62,799 bases of DNA, taken from Trichomonas tenax (lineage: Eukaryota; Parabasalia; Trichomonadida; Trichomonadidae). The stretch is taken from contig JALKBU010000195.1 of the NCBI GenBank assembly GCA_023091735.1, forward strand, positions 1 to 62,799, read 5' to 3'. Below, one piece after another: positions 10,501 through 19,253 of this stretch. Below the pieces are notes generated by a model. The model made no database searches and was not told where the DNA came from. It worked only from the letters and a program-made list of their open reading frames with translations. How positions within the stretch are numbered: the stretch's first letter is position 1; every line of letters starts with the position of its first letter. Made by a program: the position numbers and the translations under genes.

Positions 10501-11953
10501 TTGGTACATTTGGCCACTTTGCCAATGTCGAAACATATGATTTTTCAATTTCATCCATTTGATGCTGTGCTGATGCGCCGTAAGCGTATGCAGTGCCAGC
10601 TTCTCCGGATTGAATAGCTTGCCAGTATTTGACGAGTGTGGACCTGAGAGATCTCCTATTTGCTTGAATATTCTTAAGGACCATAGAACATGGCTTAGAG
10701 ATCTTTCTCGATCTTATCTCAATCATATGATCAATGCCTCGAAGGAAAAGATGCGTCTTTAAATCTGTATATCCCAATCTCTTCAATTCCTGGGAAGCGT
10801 TCATCAAATCGTAGATCCTACTGTTGTAGATCGCTAATACACGAAGATAGAACCTCCAAATCCTTGGATTTGTGTTCTCATTATGTGAACCGTAAACGAG
10901 TGGCTTGAAAGTGAGCATGAAAGGATGTCCAGACTTAAAGGCTTCGAAGCAGTGTCTCAGATACGTGTTATTTATCTTTGGATAAACATCTTCGAATGAT
11001 AATTCTTCATTTTCTATCGCCGTGAATATATTCATGATTCTTTTGTTAACAGATTTGAGGACCAGACCAATGACGAACTGTCCAATCAAGATAATACCGA
11101 AGAAAAGAAGTAATCTTATGACCCAATCGAGTTTGAGGAAAATGGCAAATACATCGAGAACTAAACCGGCGCAGAAGACTGAAGCTATGAACGAAGAGTA
11201 GGTTCTGTTGTGATATATATTCCAGAAAATAATCATGAAGATTCCATAAGCCAAAAGAATAGCGATACAGACTCTAAAGCCGATGGCAAGTTTAGTTCCA
11301 GGAGTAGCATTGGCGCCTCTAGCTAAAATTCGAATGGCTGTAATAACATTCAGCTCGAAAGCCTGTAAACTCGATGACATTGAGACTGAACGGCCGGAGA
11401 TGAACGGAATATACGCGATGAGAAAGACATTGTAGAAAACAATTGAGAGAACAACCCAAAGGAGCAAAATTATCGTGTATATCCAAATCGTGTAATCTTT
11501 GATGTTGGCGTAAAGAAGGCCGACATTGTTACCAATCTGGCTGCCCGCTGTGAGCATCATGAAAGGTATAACAACTTCGATCATTATAACATTGAAATAA
11601 CTCGAGAATTTGCTTAAATAATTTCTATATGTGTATAAAATCGAGAAGTATATAATGCTGATATACATAATACCGAAGATTAGCATGTCAACAACGAAAT
11701 TTATCAAAGCCCATTTTTGAGTTAGTTCAGTAGCCCACAGATTTAAGAAGACTTCCAACGGTTTCACGCCAGTTCCGCTCTGGTGGAAGTTCGTAAACAG
11801 CAAACAAGTCGCCATTGTAACATAAATTCTAGTGAAATTGTACACGAACTTCGGAAGAACGACGTTATCGAGTATGTAGACATGGTAATCGTATATTGTG
11901 TCGCAAATGAGCTGCAGTAAAGTCTTTGGTAATATCTGCTTCGCGTTACTCAT
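7508..11953 (-). CDS. large polytopic membrane protein with PAS and degenerate class III cyclase-homology domain
   Basis: 1481 aa, uninterrupted. The first about 330 residues contain many hydrophobic segments. Further membrane segments lie around residues 590-670, 800-840, 895-925 and 1090-1115. A PAS-like domain (SSADAILITNKNFDIIEANAPAK region, about 1150-1270) is followed by a cyclase-homology domain (about 1290-1481). This architecture belongs to the large adenylate/guanylate cyclase-like families of trichomonads. However, the segment aligned with the metal-binding FADIxGF motif reads ILILAVKAKN, the second GD position reads NF, and the NxxxR transition-state region reads QTCITGIE. The cyclase fold end (ATFNIFAPELQTC) is still visible. 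I infer a receptor-like or regulatory pseudocyclase. The start is the first ATG. Confidence 0.7.
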   Translation of the reverse strand: MSNAKQILPKTLLQLICDTIYDYHVYILDNVVLPKFVYNFTRIYVTMATCLLFTNFHQSGTGVKPLEVFLNLWATELTQKWALINFVVDMLIFGIMYISIIYFSILYTYRNYLSKFSSYFNVIMIEVVIPFMMLTAGSQIGNNVGLLYANIKDYTIWIYTIILLLWVVLSIVFYNVFLIAYIPFISGRSVSMSSSLQAFELNVITAIRILARGANATPGTKLAIGFRVCIAILLAYGIFMIIFWNIYHNRTYSSFIASVFCAGLVLDVFAIFLKLDWVIRLLLFFGIILIGQFVIGLVLKSVNKRIMNIFTAIENEELSFEDVYPKINNTYLRHCFEAFKSGHPFMLTFKPLVYGSHNENTNPRIWRFYLRVLAIYNSRIYDLMNASQELKRLGYTDLKTHLFLRGIDHMIEIRSRKISKPCSMVLKNIQANRRSLRSTLVKYWQAIQSGEAGTAYAYGASAQHQMDEIEKSYVSTLAKWPNVPNIYKHYSRFLNYICFNRLKSEIYASAANMSRTVDFAEIQAKAVFPLIPIVLPDVESFLNRAQQQNPDQAPSMISTGSLGSELERNEEDQEELTAQNTLYEMGKSCNVPINRAINVFTVIAFIILFILGIVLTNILILQKYSVYETLLQFLSGFTSLLFYTSRPVYRVLSIITDALGVSYNTSQIMTLLDADSEIDEIVPLFTQITNDIQALYSNIDSLERLRSQASQYVGNVTYLMSSLKAKLNYLYINKTNFTIDNKNFVPIMSAITTHASFISEFSKEFMENPIPAKKSRFFMRMLENNYRVNDVIDILSNYVTDHMLEYTKDFARTALTMTSVFSAISILIFPIVLIMLRIQAIQYGHIIQSMHKIPSIVIIQHISELTPKTDDEKNNNAESKLQIQDSHGIPTFLVSCLCITCIVVFIAISFINYYMLTRSTEKFKVLPFQMKNGALLANHIYDQIANLKRVWAFLHGKKFNADTDYMGTGVFPSTADKIETGIDDALFGVVDNISYGYLLVPSETRQLFFETIDTNGTSYHDLFIKYGYVFSLEVDVSEMHYISNNIIDKDIDNKDNKRIAQWIHYNDYHLSTGILDKLVTNTFVDMKNIISSQEAIAIATPVIGFLILACFLTIFIYYQMQVLRTFRFTIMTLSMLDQKFIQTNERLLDIASGNFTSDGQNDSIPSHYISCLKDSSADAILITNKNFDIIEANAPAKQLSSLGANAKNIEDIMGINDELRKVADSSTSLMLTFKKQFKGQNGKNYDMDVSATQSNNGEIIIILHRDIANEQLKEERQKTEDNLKNLIYRILPHDFRETFQEQPFKTVLFENILILAVKAKNIEIHEEDDDDQGIERILTKMDQFNKAVVNASKKSDDCALVKKHNFISILLFNIKSQKKTMQQPLAMAIEVIKAIKEECDKTGIVVSAITAHARNCIIGIPSLNKATFNIFAPELQTCITGIETAGDNELLCSRLDRDIPQNLREKVRQGEDFSHIMIIDC

Positions 11954-13680
11954 TGCTAGCGAAAATTTGATACTGAAAACAAAAAATTCGTTTTTTAATA
12001 AATCTCTTCAAGAATTTAGTATAGATACTATAAATTGAAAATCTTTCACAATTTTTTGAGAGGACGAATTGCACATTTAAAGTCTTTTATTGTTAATTTC
12101 ATGATGTCTAATATAATATATTAGACAAAATTTTGATAGTTTTGTGTGGTTGTAAACTTTATCGTTCGGTACTTTTAATAATTGCTATTGATATATAGGC
12201 TGTTTTGATTTTGAAAAGGTATGTTCGTATAATTGACAAGTTTACAATACCCATATTTATAACAATATAAAGAAATTCATTTTCAATGCAATTATTAAAA
12301 ATTAATTTAAAACGGGATGCACAGATTCAATAATTGAATTTATGGGTGTTTTGATGGGAAATAGTGATCTAGTAATGCCTTTAATAATGTTGAAGCAATA
12401 GTAAAAATATTTTCAGAGGATTTTAATCGTATACCTATGGGTAATTTATGCGAATTTTAATGCATATTGAGGAGACCCCTTTCATACGAATTCTGTTTTT
12501 CAAGTTAAATTGATGATCACGTCAAGCAATCCAATAAATTTTTAATACCTTATCAAGATGGAGCGCTTCTGATTCTATGTTCAAGGATTTGCCAAAGATG
12601 TTGTTCTGTGGTTGCTGAGTTTTGTCCAAATGTGTAATATTTTTATTGCCAATGCCCTACTTTTTCTACATCTGGACTAAAAAAATAGGTAAATTTTAGA
12701 ATCTATACAATTTAACTATAGTGGAAGAATTTATTTTGTGGATATCGATAGAGAACGACCATAAGAAACATCAGCATGAATATGAGGTGAATTTGAAGTG
12801 TTGAATGAAATTGATGAGAATATTAAAATTTGAAATATAGTCCAGGGTTGGGGGTGGAATCTATAGTATAATGTTAGTATGTTTGAAATGGTAGAAAGCT
12901 TGTATCAATTGTATTGAAACAAATTGAATCTGAATCAAGATCCTAATGATGTGTTTAGATAGATTAATTAAATTATACGATTGTATTGTGTAATGCTAAT
13001 ATATAGGGAATATGTTCAGACTAATTTAAGAGCATATATGAAGAGTTTTAAAACGTATTATTGTGTTATTTACATATGATGGTGTGAACATTCTTAGGCA
13101 TAACGTGTTAATGAGTATTTCATATATTTGATGAAAGTATAATGAAATTTAATTTTGAAGTGATAAAAAACATTAAAACAAATTAGTCTAGATAAGAGCA
13201 ATCGTTATAGGTGGCTTCATATATAATGGATATATAAATGATATAAATATATAAGAAAGAAAATGAAAACTCAAAAAGTACAATTAACATTCTATGAGTT
13301 TTTTGTTATGGATATATATTGTCATTGGTTTTTGTGAAGTGTGGAATAGATATTATAGTGTAATTTCATGAAAATGTATTTTTGCCATGTAAAATAATTT
13401 GTCATGTATATTCGAAATTTTAACATGTAAATATGACTGACAAGTAAACTTGGTTTTGACGTGTAATTGACATCATACGCGTCAAATCGAGAACCAAACA
13501 ACAATTTCGAATTTGATGATATAAAAATAATCAGACGAATGCATAGTTAACATAAATATGTATATCATTTCAAAAAATCAAAGGAAAAGTGTGTCATGTT
13601 TTGTCTAAATTTACATGTCAAATATCAAAAAATTATGCGACCAGTTTACCAGCGGTTTGACAGAACCAACTGAAGTCATG
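11954..13680. other. gene-poor AT-rich region
   Basis: About 1.7 kb with no credible gene. A few protein-like scraps occur on the minus strand near 12550-12640. The segment 13384-13620 carries a dense cluster of TGACATGTAAA-type motifs (13384, 13401, 13422, 13437, 13457 and 13610) in both orientations. Confidence 0.5.
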
Positions 13681-13889
13681 TCCTGCCTCAACCCCCTCCT
13701 TTTCAACCTATAAACCATTGATCAAAAGACCCCTACCCCATCCCCTAGCGCGCGCTTCCCTTTCCTTACTCTCCCAGGGCTGTCTTCGTCAATGTTAGCA
13801 TACTTCGGTGTGTTTTCGGTTTTGTGAAAAGTACAACAATTAAGTTACTTAATTGCAATTAGTTTCTTGGGAACACTGGGATACCTGCG

Positions 13890-14256
13890 TAATATGTGAG
13901 ATGACAGGTTTCTGCCGCTTCTTGAGCGGGTGAAGCCTTGGTCAAATAGCAAGGCGAGGCAATCACCCGCTCGAGATTCGGCAGAAACCGGTTTTCGATT
14001 CGAGATAACTTCGATTAACAAAGTGTTTGCTCTTTTCTGTAATCTCTGGTGCTGCGTGCATTTACATCACATAGCTGCACGCGGCATCAGAGACGCCAGC
14101 GAAGAGCAAATTGAGAAGAAAACTTTCTTTTCGATCTTATCTTTGAGACGACCGGTTTCTGCCGCTTCTTGAGCGGGTGATTGCCTTGCCTTGCTATTTG
14201 ACCAAGGCTTCACCCGCTCAAGAAGCGGCAGAAACCGGTCGTCTCAAAGATAACCA
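13890..14256. repeat. nested GC-rich palindrome (foldback element)
   Basis: Three hairpins lie inside one large palindrome centred near 14071. Hairpin A (13907-13989, 83 nt) pairs GGTTTCTGCCG...GAGCGGGTGA with TCACCCGCTC...CGGCAGAAACC, and has an inner GCCTTG/CAAGGC hairpin at its tip. Hairpin C (14154-14236, 83 nt) is nearly the exact reverse complement of A. Between them, hairpin B (14026-14110) pairs CTCTGGTGCTGCGTGCA (14044-14060) with TGCACGCGGCATCAGAG (14076-14092). The linking arms (13990-14025 and 14111-14153) are also partly complementary. The GC content contrasts with the AT-rich surroundings. It could be a foldback transposon, the terminus of a mobile or viral element, or a structured RNA. 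Confidence 0.85.
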
Positions 14257-15764
14257 AGTCATGACAATATCTTCTTACATTACCTTCTTCACTCTCATAA
14301 AATGTCACTTTTCATTTTTCTAAATCAACAGACTATCCTTCATTGTCATCTATATCTTCCAAATTAACATTTCCATCCATTCACCAATTACATTCAGAAG
14401 CCTCAGTCAATCATTCTTTTAAATTTCATCAATACAATCAAACGATTTTTATATCACAAGTAATTATCTTCTTTTATGCATTTTTAGTTTCTGATCGATA
14501 TCTCATCACTGCTGCTATACTGATGTTACCTATTAATTGCATATTTGTTCTTTATTTCCTTCGGCAAATTTTCTTAATCTGGAATTCAGTGTGGCTATTC
14601 ATAGCTACAATTGCACTGCAACTATATCCTTTCATTTACACATTTATTCTCCGGATTTATACTGGTTATTGTTTTTCAGTGTATAAGTCATGATATAGTT
14701 ATTTAGATATACAAATTGGATGTAATAATGACATGCCTTTCACGTGTTATTTGTAAATTTTATATACACATTGTAATAATTGATTTGACCAATAATAATT
14801 TCCATAGATCTGATTTCATTGCCTACAATAGTTAGAATTCTTATATTTATACCAAGCCTGTACTATGCGATAATAATACATCGATCAAATTTATAATTTT
14901 ATCACAATTATCAGAATTGCCAAAATTTAACAAATATAACATAAAATAGAATGTGTAGATGCTGCTTAATATTATATTAGTATTTGGTTAAATCAAGTAT
15001 ATTTTTCATAGTTAAATCTTCAATTTTATTCTTTTTACAAAATTAAGAATAATATTTTCGTACATGTGAACATCACATTGCCAATAGCTATTTTATAACA
15101 AGTAAGAAAGTTTTTAAACTAAATTCTAAGGTTTATAAATATTTCAATCTTCTTATTTTGCACGGTGTTAAGCATGTATTTATATGCAGAAACATGCGCA
15201 TATTTATACCTCATTGTTTGCTTTCAATGATTTAAGTTTTATTTCGACTTACGTAACAAAATTGTTTTTTTTTTAGTTCATTGGTCTTGAAAATTTTCCA
15301 ATGTTAGGGAAGGTAGAGTATTTTCAAAGGCATTCAGAAGGCTTTAACATAATGTCTCATCACTAATTATCATAAATTAACTTTTTTTGACTGCTGATTT
15401 AATAAGAAACTTTTTGAATAATCTCAGAATAGATTTTTGTTGGGGACGTAACAAAGTTGCGAATCTGACATGTAAAGTGGGGAAAATAAAAATAATAAGG
15501 GGCAGAAAAACAAAATGAGTGGATTGAGCGCATTGTGTAGCAGGATTTGGGTAACCTATGCTCATAAAAGATGGGGTTTGACTGGCGCGTGTTATTTTTT
15601 TCCTTTTTAATGCTTTTGTACAGAAATACTAGAAGGACGGGTGTAAGACCGAGGAGCTTGCAAAGCGCCGAGCTATTGAGAGATACAACTGTGAATGTGC
15701 CGCAGAGAATGGCCTGGAGAATTAGCGATTGCCTTCGCAACAACTTTTTTTGCTAAAAATCGGA
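14257..15764. other. intergenic region
   Basis: AT-rich. An open frame at 14343-14693 starts with TTG and is uniformly hydrophobic without recognisable domains, so I leave it uncalled. One TGACATGTAAA motif lies at 15466-15477. From about 15570 the composition becomes GC-richer, leading into the hairpin at 15765. Confidence 0.4.
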
Positions 15765-15823
15765 GCAACTGATGACGATTCAATGGCGTAGCGGAGCGTA
15801 GCCATTGAATCGTCATCAGTTGC
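15765..15823. repeat. perfect 23-bp inverted repeat with 13-nt loop
   Basis: GCAACTGATGACGATTCAAT plus GGC at 15765-15787 is perfectly complementary to 15801-15823. The loop is GTAGCGGAGCGTA. GGAGCAA-type sequence flanks both sides (15762 and 15824). It is too perfect to be chance in this composition. No coding frame explains it. Confidence 0.85.
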
Positions 15824-15880
15824 GGAGCAATTCGTAAAATAACTGGGGAAACGGTGGCAAAAACACGTCAAAATTTCAAA

Positions 15881-15892
15881 TTTACATGTCAT
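15881..15892. promoter_or_regulatory. TTTACATGTCA motif upstream of the type I membrane protein
   Basis: TTTACATGTCAT, 72 bp before the ATG at 15964. It is one of the recurrent upstream motifs described in the findings. Confidence 0.45.
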
Positions 15893-15963
15893 ATTCGCAC
15901 TTTTGTTATGGACTCGATTTTTGTGAATAATGACCATCTTGATATTCACTTCATTTTTCGTGG

Positions 15964-16764
15964 ATGTTGTCCTTTCTGTTTTTCCATTGCTCAGCAATAT
16001 TTAACACGACACTCCCCAAGTACAGATCAATCTCCTCAACAAAAGATTTAAAGGATTTCTTTGAAATAATTAAATCGAAAAGTTATTTCCCAGATAGAAC
16101 AATAGGCAGTGGCGCAACATCAGAAACAATTTCGTGCAGTAAAAATGAACTCATCATTGTTACAGGTGGCGCACATGACATTACTGTTAAAGCTAGCAAT
16201 GACAACCCTTGTTATGTTGCCCAAACAAATGGAACAACCAGTTACACACTCGAAGGACCTGTTTTTTTACAATGCAGTGGAGGCTCATGCTCTGCACAGT
16301 TTGACTTTAATTTAAGCTCCAGAAATGTCCCATTTGTCCAATTTAATGATCAAGGAACAGGATCTGCAAATATCGTATGCATCGGAAAAGCAAAAGAAAC
16401 TTACAAGCGTTTTCTCTATAGCCTATTGTCCATCTCTTCATCCGGTCGTACAATAAATTGTCCAGATCTTCCATATAGAAATTCTGGACCTGCTCGTCTT
16501 CTCAACTTCGAAGATGTTATAGCGGACATCGGCTATTTAATGGACGTTAAAGATGATAGAAGCGCTTCTGAGAAGCTCAAAACAATCATAATCATCGTTG
16601 TCGTCGTAATCATTGTCATAATTGTAATTGTCATTTTGATCGTTGCACTTTACTGCTGCGCTTGCTGTGCTGGATGTGCTGCCCTCTGTGGAATCAAACA
16701 AAAGAATTCACGAAGTGATAAACACAGTTGTAGTGCCGAATGTATTTTAGAAATAAACAATTAA
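15964..16764 (+). CDS. putative type I surface membrane protein
   Basis: 266 aa, family not recognised. A short hydrophobic leader (MLSFLFFHCSA) precedes an about 190-residue extracellular region with paired Cys residues, a Gly/Ser/Thr-rich stretch (PVFLQCSGGSCSAQF) and beta-strand-like alternation. One very hydrophobic segment of Ile/Val (about residues 206-230) is followed by a Cys-rich stretch (CCACCAGCAALC), possibly palmitoylated, and a short cytosolic tail. This plan (leader, ectodomain, single membrane span, short tail) is common in trichomonad surface families. The ATG at 15964 is preceded by the TTTACATGTCA motif. Confidence 0.6.
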   Translation: MLSFLFFHCSAIFNTTLPKYRSISSTKDLKDFFEIIKSKSYFPDRTIGSGATSETISCSKNELIIVTGGAHDITVKASNDNPCYVAQTNGTTSYTLEGPVFLQCSGGSCSAQFDFNLSSRNVPFVQFNDQGTGSANIVCIGKAKETYKRFLYSLLSISSSGRTINCPDLPYRNSGPARLLNFEDVIADIGYLMDVKDDRSASEKLKTIIIIVVVVIIVIIVIVILIVALYCCACCAGCAALCGIKQKNSRSDKHSCSAECILEINN

Positions 16765-17224
16765 AAAAATACATAATACTATAAATGCCTAAGGATACTC
16801 GACCAGACATTTTTTTCTTGCCTTGGGTTAATACTCGGGAATATGACTTCTGACACGTTATGATGAGAAAAAGTCTTATCATGTAGCCTATATCAAACTA
16901 TCCTGTAAATATCATATAAACTGCTCTTCAAAAATAGGGAGCATTCAATTTTTCTGACACTTTAAGGTTCTCTAATGGACTTCAGCGAGAGGGAAAGGAA
17001 TTTTCTCGCGTTCAGGGTCTCATGAGAAGCCTAACTAAGGCTGATCACACAAAATAGCTCACAACAAATGCTATTCCCGGGATTTCAAAAATATCGAAAA
17101 ATTTTTCGATTTACGACGAGCAGTTTAGAAGTAATAAGATGCTCATTCTTGTTCGATGCAGTGCCTTAGGTATATATCTTTGGTTGATATTCTCAACAAG
17201 TGATATTGATGGCATCCTCTTTCT
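16765..17224. other. intergenic region
   Basis: AT-rich spacer without a supported gene. The stretch at 16924-16960 (AAACTGCTCTTCAAAAATA) resembles the left edge of the palindromic repeat at 45432, so it may be a related repeat end. Confidence 0.3.
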
Positions 17225-17620
17225 TCAATATCTTTTGCCACCTTACAGCAGGCATTAACTTCCCCATTTGAATCATTGTTTTGTTCAACCGTGAAAAAGC
17301 AACAAATGAATTTGATTGAGAATACAAGGAAGATGAAAAACAATTCGGAGAAGATCTTTATGAAATGGATCGTACATAAATGCTCAACAAGAACCACCCT
17401 TGATTTGTTGATCCTGTTGTATCTGCAGCACTCTTTATGCATATTAGTGCTATGTTGTGCATGTATCTCGAAGTCCAAAAAGAATATGAAAAACAAATCA
17501 ATGCCTAAGACTCAAAAAATAATATAAATGTCAAAATCGATACCATATGGCTGAAATATCATCCAAAACATTGCAATTTTGTGAATGAAATAATTCACAC
17601 TATTCAGACTCTTTGTTTTA
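17225..17620 (+). pseudogene. unidentified decayed coding sequence
   Basis: One plus-strand frame reads as protein-like segments broken by stops: NREKATNEFD, EYKEDEKQFGEDLYEMDRT, AALFMHISAMLCMYLEVQK and KIDTIWLKYHPKHCNFVNE. The composition is far more protein-like than the longer frames overlapping it on either strand. Family unknown. Confidence 0.3.
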
Positions 17621-17865
17621 TTTCTTGTTACTATAAATATAGGCTTTATAGTATATGATAATACTACTTTGATCGTATTTATGCAATATTTTGAAATTAA
17701 TATTATTCAAAATTTTAAAACTAACAGCAAAACTCGAAACTTAATAAGTATGCCTAACACATACTGATAAATCATTGGGCAAAGTTTGAGGTCTTAAAAA
17801 CGCTTCTAAGTGCCATACAAACTGTTTTTTTCAGAATTAAAAAAATTGCCAACTTATTTTTTCAT

Positions 17866-18993
17866 GGATGGTGTAGGTATTGAGTTCGGAGCAACAGATT
17901 CCCGCATCGATATTTGCAGATCGTTGAACACAGACCCCACAAACAATGCATTTATGAGGACGCCCATGGATACCGACGAGTGTGCCATTTGATGGAGATA
18001 AACCAGATCCAGTTGTTGGATTAAATCATTGTTCGGAAGTTGCTACACTATCCAGAATACGGGATCGTGTCGGTAAGAATTTTTCTGATCCTGTCGTTCA
18101 ATCATTTTTACCAAATCTTGATTTTAAAGTTGTACTAGACAAAAATAGATACTGCTTTATGGAAGTTCGGAATCAAGGAAAAACACTTCAAATTCCACCA
18201 GAACAAGCTGCTTCTATTATCTTGATCTTTCTGATGTATGAATACAATAAGTCTCAGCTCAATAAAACCAATAAGTTTGTTCTTGCAATTCCAGTTACAT
18301 TTACACAAGAACAAACAGAGAGAATGCTTTATGCAGCGTATCTAGCAAAATTGGAAGTGCTTGCAACAGTTCATTAGCCAATAGCTGCAGCAATTTGTCA
18401 CAGTTTTCTAATATATGAGAATGAAGATGTTCTCGTTTTCGACTGTCATCAATTTCAATAGAGATGGTGGGTCAAATGCATCATTTAGTATTCTTTCATC
18501 AAAGTATTGTCCTGACTTAAGTGGTGAAAATATTGAACAGATGTTATCCGAATATTTTAAGTCATGTCTTCAAGAGAGAGGACATAACCTTTGCAATGAC
18601 ACACGCAACAAGATGCGTGATCTCCAACTGTTAAAAGTACAGACCAGGGAAGTCATTGAACTCTTATCTAAAGAGGGCATTGCTATAGGTGCTTCAATAT
18701 TAGCAAAATATATTCTTGATGGAAATAAACTCATTAAAAATCGCACAGATATGATTGAAGAATCAAGCAAATTTGACTCAACAGCTCTTCAAATCGAAAG
18801 TCTCGAAATAGAAGGTAGTTGACTCATTACTTCATGCACAAGGAAACTCAGGAGTCTTCGTTCTGAAATCTCAGCCATTGAATATTAGTTTGAAGAATTA
18901 GATGAAGATGTCCTGATATCAAGAACAGTTGCTGATTATCAAGCCAAATTAAATGAGCTCAATTCTTTGATTCGAAAGTATAATCTAAATTAA
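17866..18993 (+). pseudogene. Hsp70-like pseudogene
   Basis: GVGIEFGATDSRIDICR (about 17868) corresponds to the phosphate-1 loop of the Hsp70 nucleotide-binding domain (GIDLGTT-type). It is followed by NTDPTNNAFMRTPM and, after a frameshift near 17975, VPFDGDKPDPVVG. The IPVTFTQEQTERMLYAAYLA segment matches the conserved VPAYFNDAQR region. A TAG at 18375 precedes PIAAAI, and the phosphate-2-like VLVFDCHQF is followed by a frameshift near 18455 into DGGSNASF. Two more in-frame stops (18820 and 18886) precede the end at 18993. Only the ATPase domain and its C-terminal extension are present; the substrate-binding domain is missing. Clearly inactive. Confidence 0.7.
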
Positions 18994-19253
18994 GGGGCGA
19001 CTAACATCAGATGTAAACTATTCAAAACTGCATTACATTTTCAACTATGTTCACTTGAAAAAGTTATAATACTAATAAATAGTTATTGCAACATTTTTAC
19101 TATTCTATTATCGTTAAGGTTTTTTTTTTTAAAAAAATGCCGTGACTTTTAAAATCATTATCCACAGCCGTCACTTTTCATGTTAGTCGCGCTTAAACAT
19201 TTTATTTTTATTATTATCATTTAACACCATTGTGTTTTTATATTAAAACATAT

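Noticed and set aside
13930..14172. 80-codon frame across the nested palindrome
   Set aside because: It is explained by the GC-rich hairpins and has no protein-like features.
14343..14693. 116-codon hydrophobic frame
   Set aside because: Starts with TTG, uniformly hydrophobic as expected from T-rich DNA, no recognisable topology or upstream motif.
15399..15743. Minus-strand frames of 91-114 codons around 15.4-16.0 kb
   Set aside because: They overlap the hairpin region and the type I membrane gene, and have no domain or motif support.
17143..17496. 117-codon minus-strand frame
   Set aside because: It is the shadow of a more protein-like, broken plus-strand frame.
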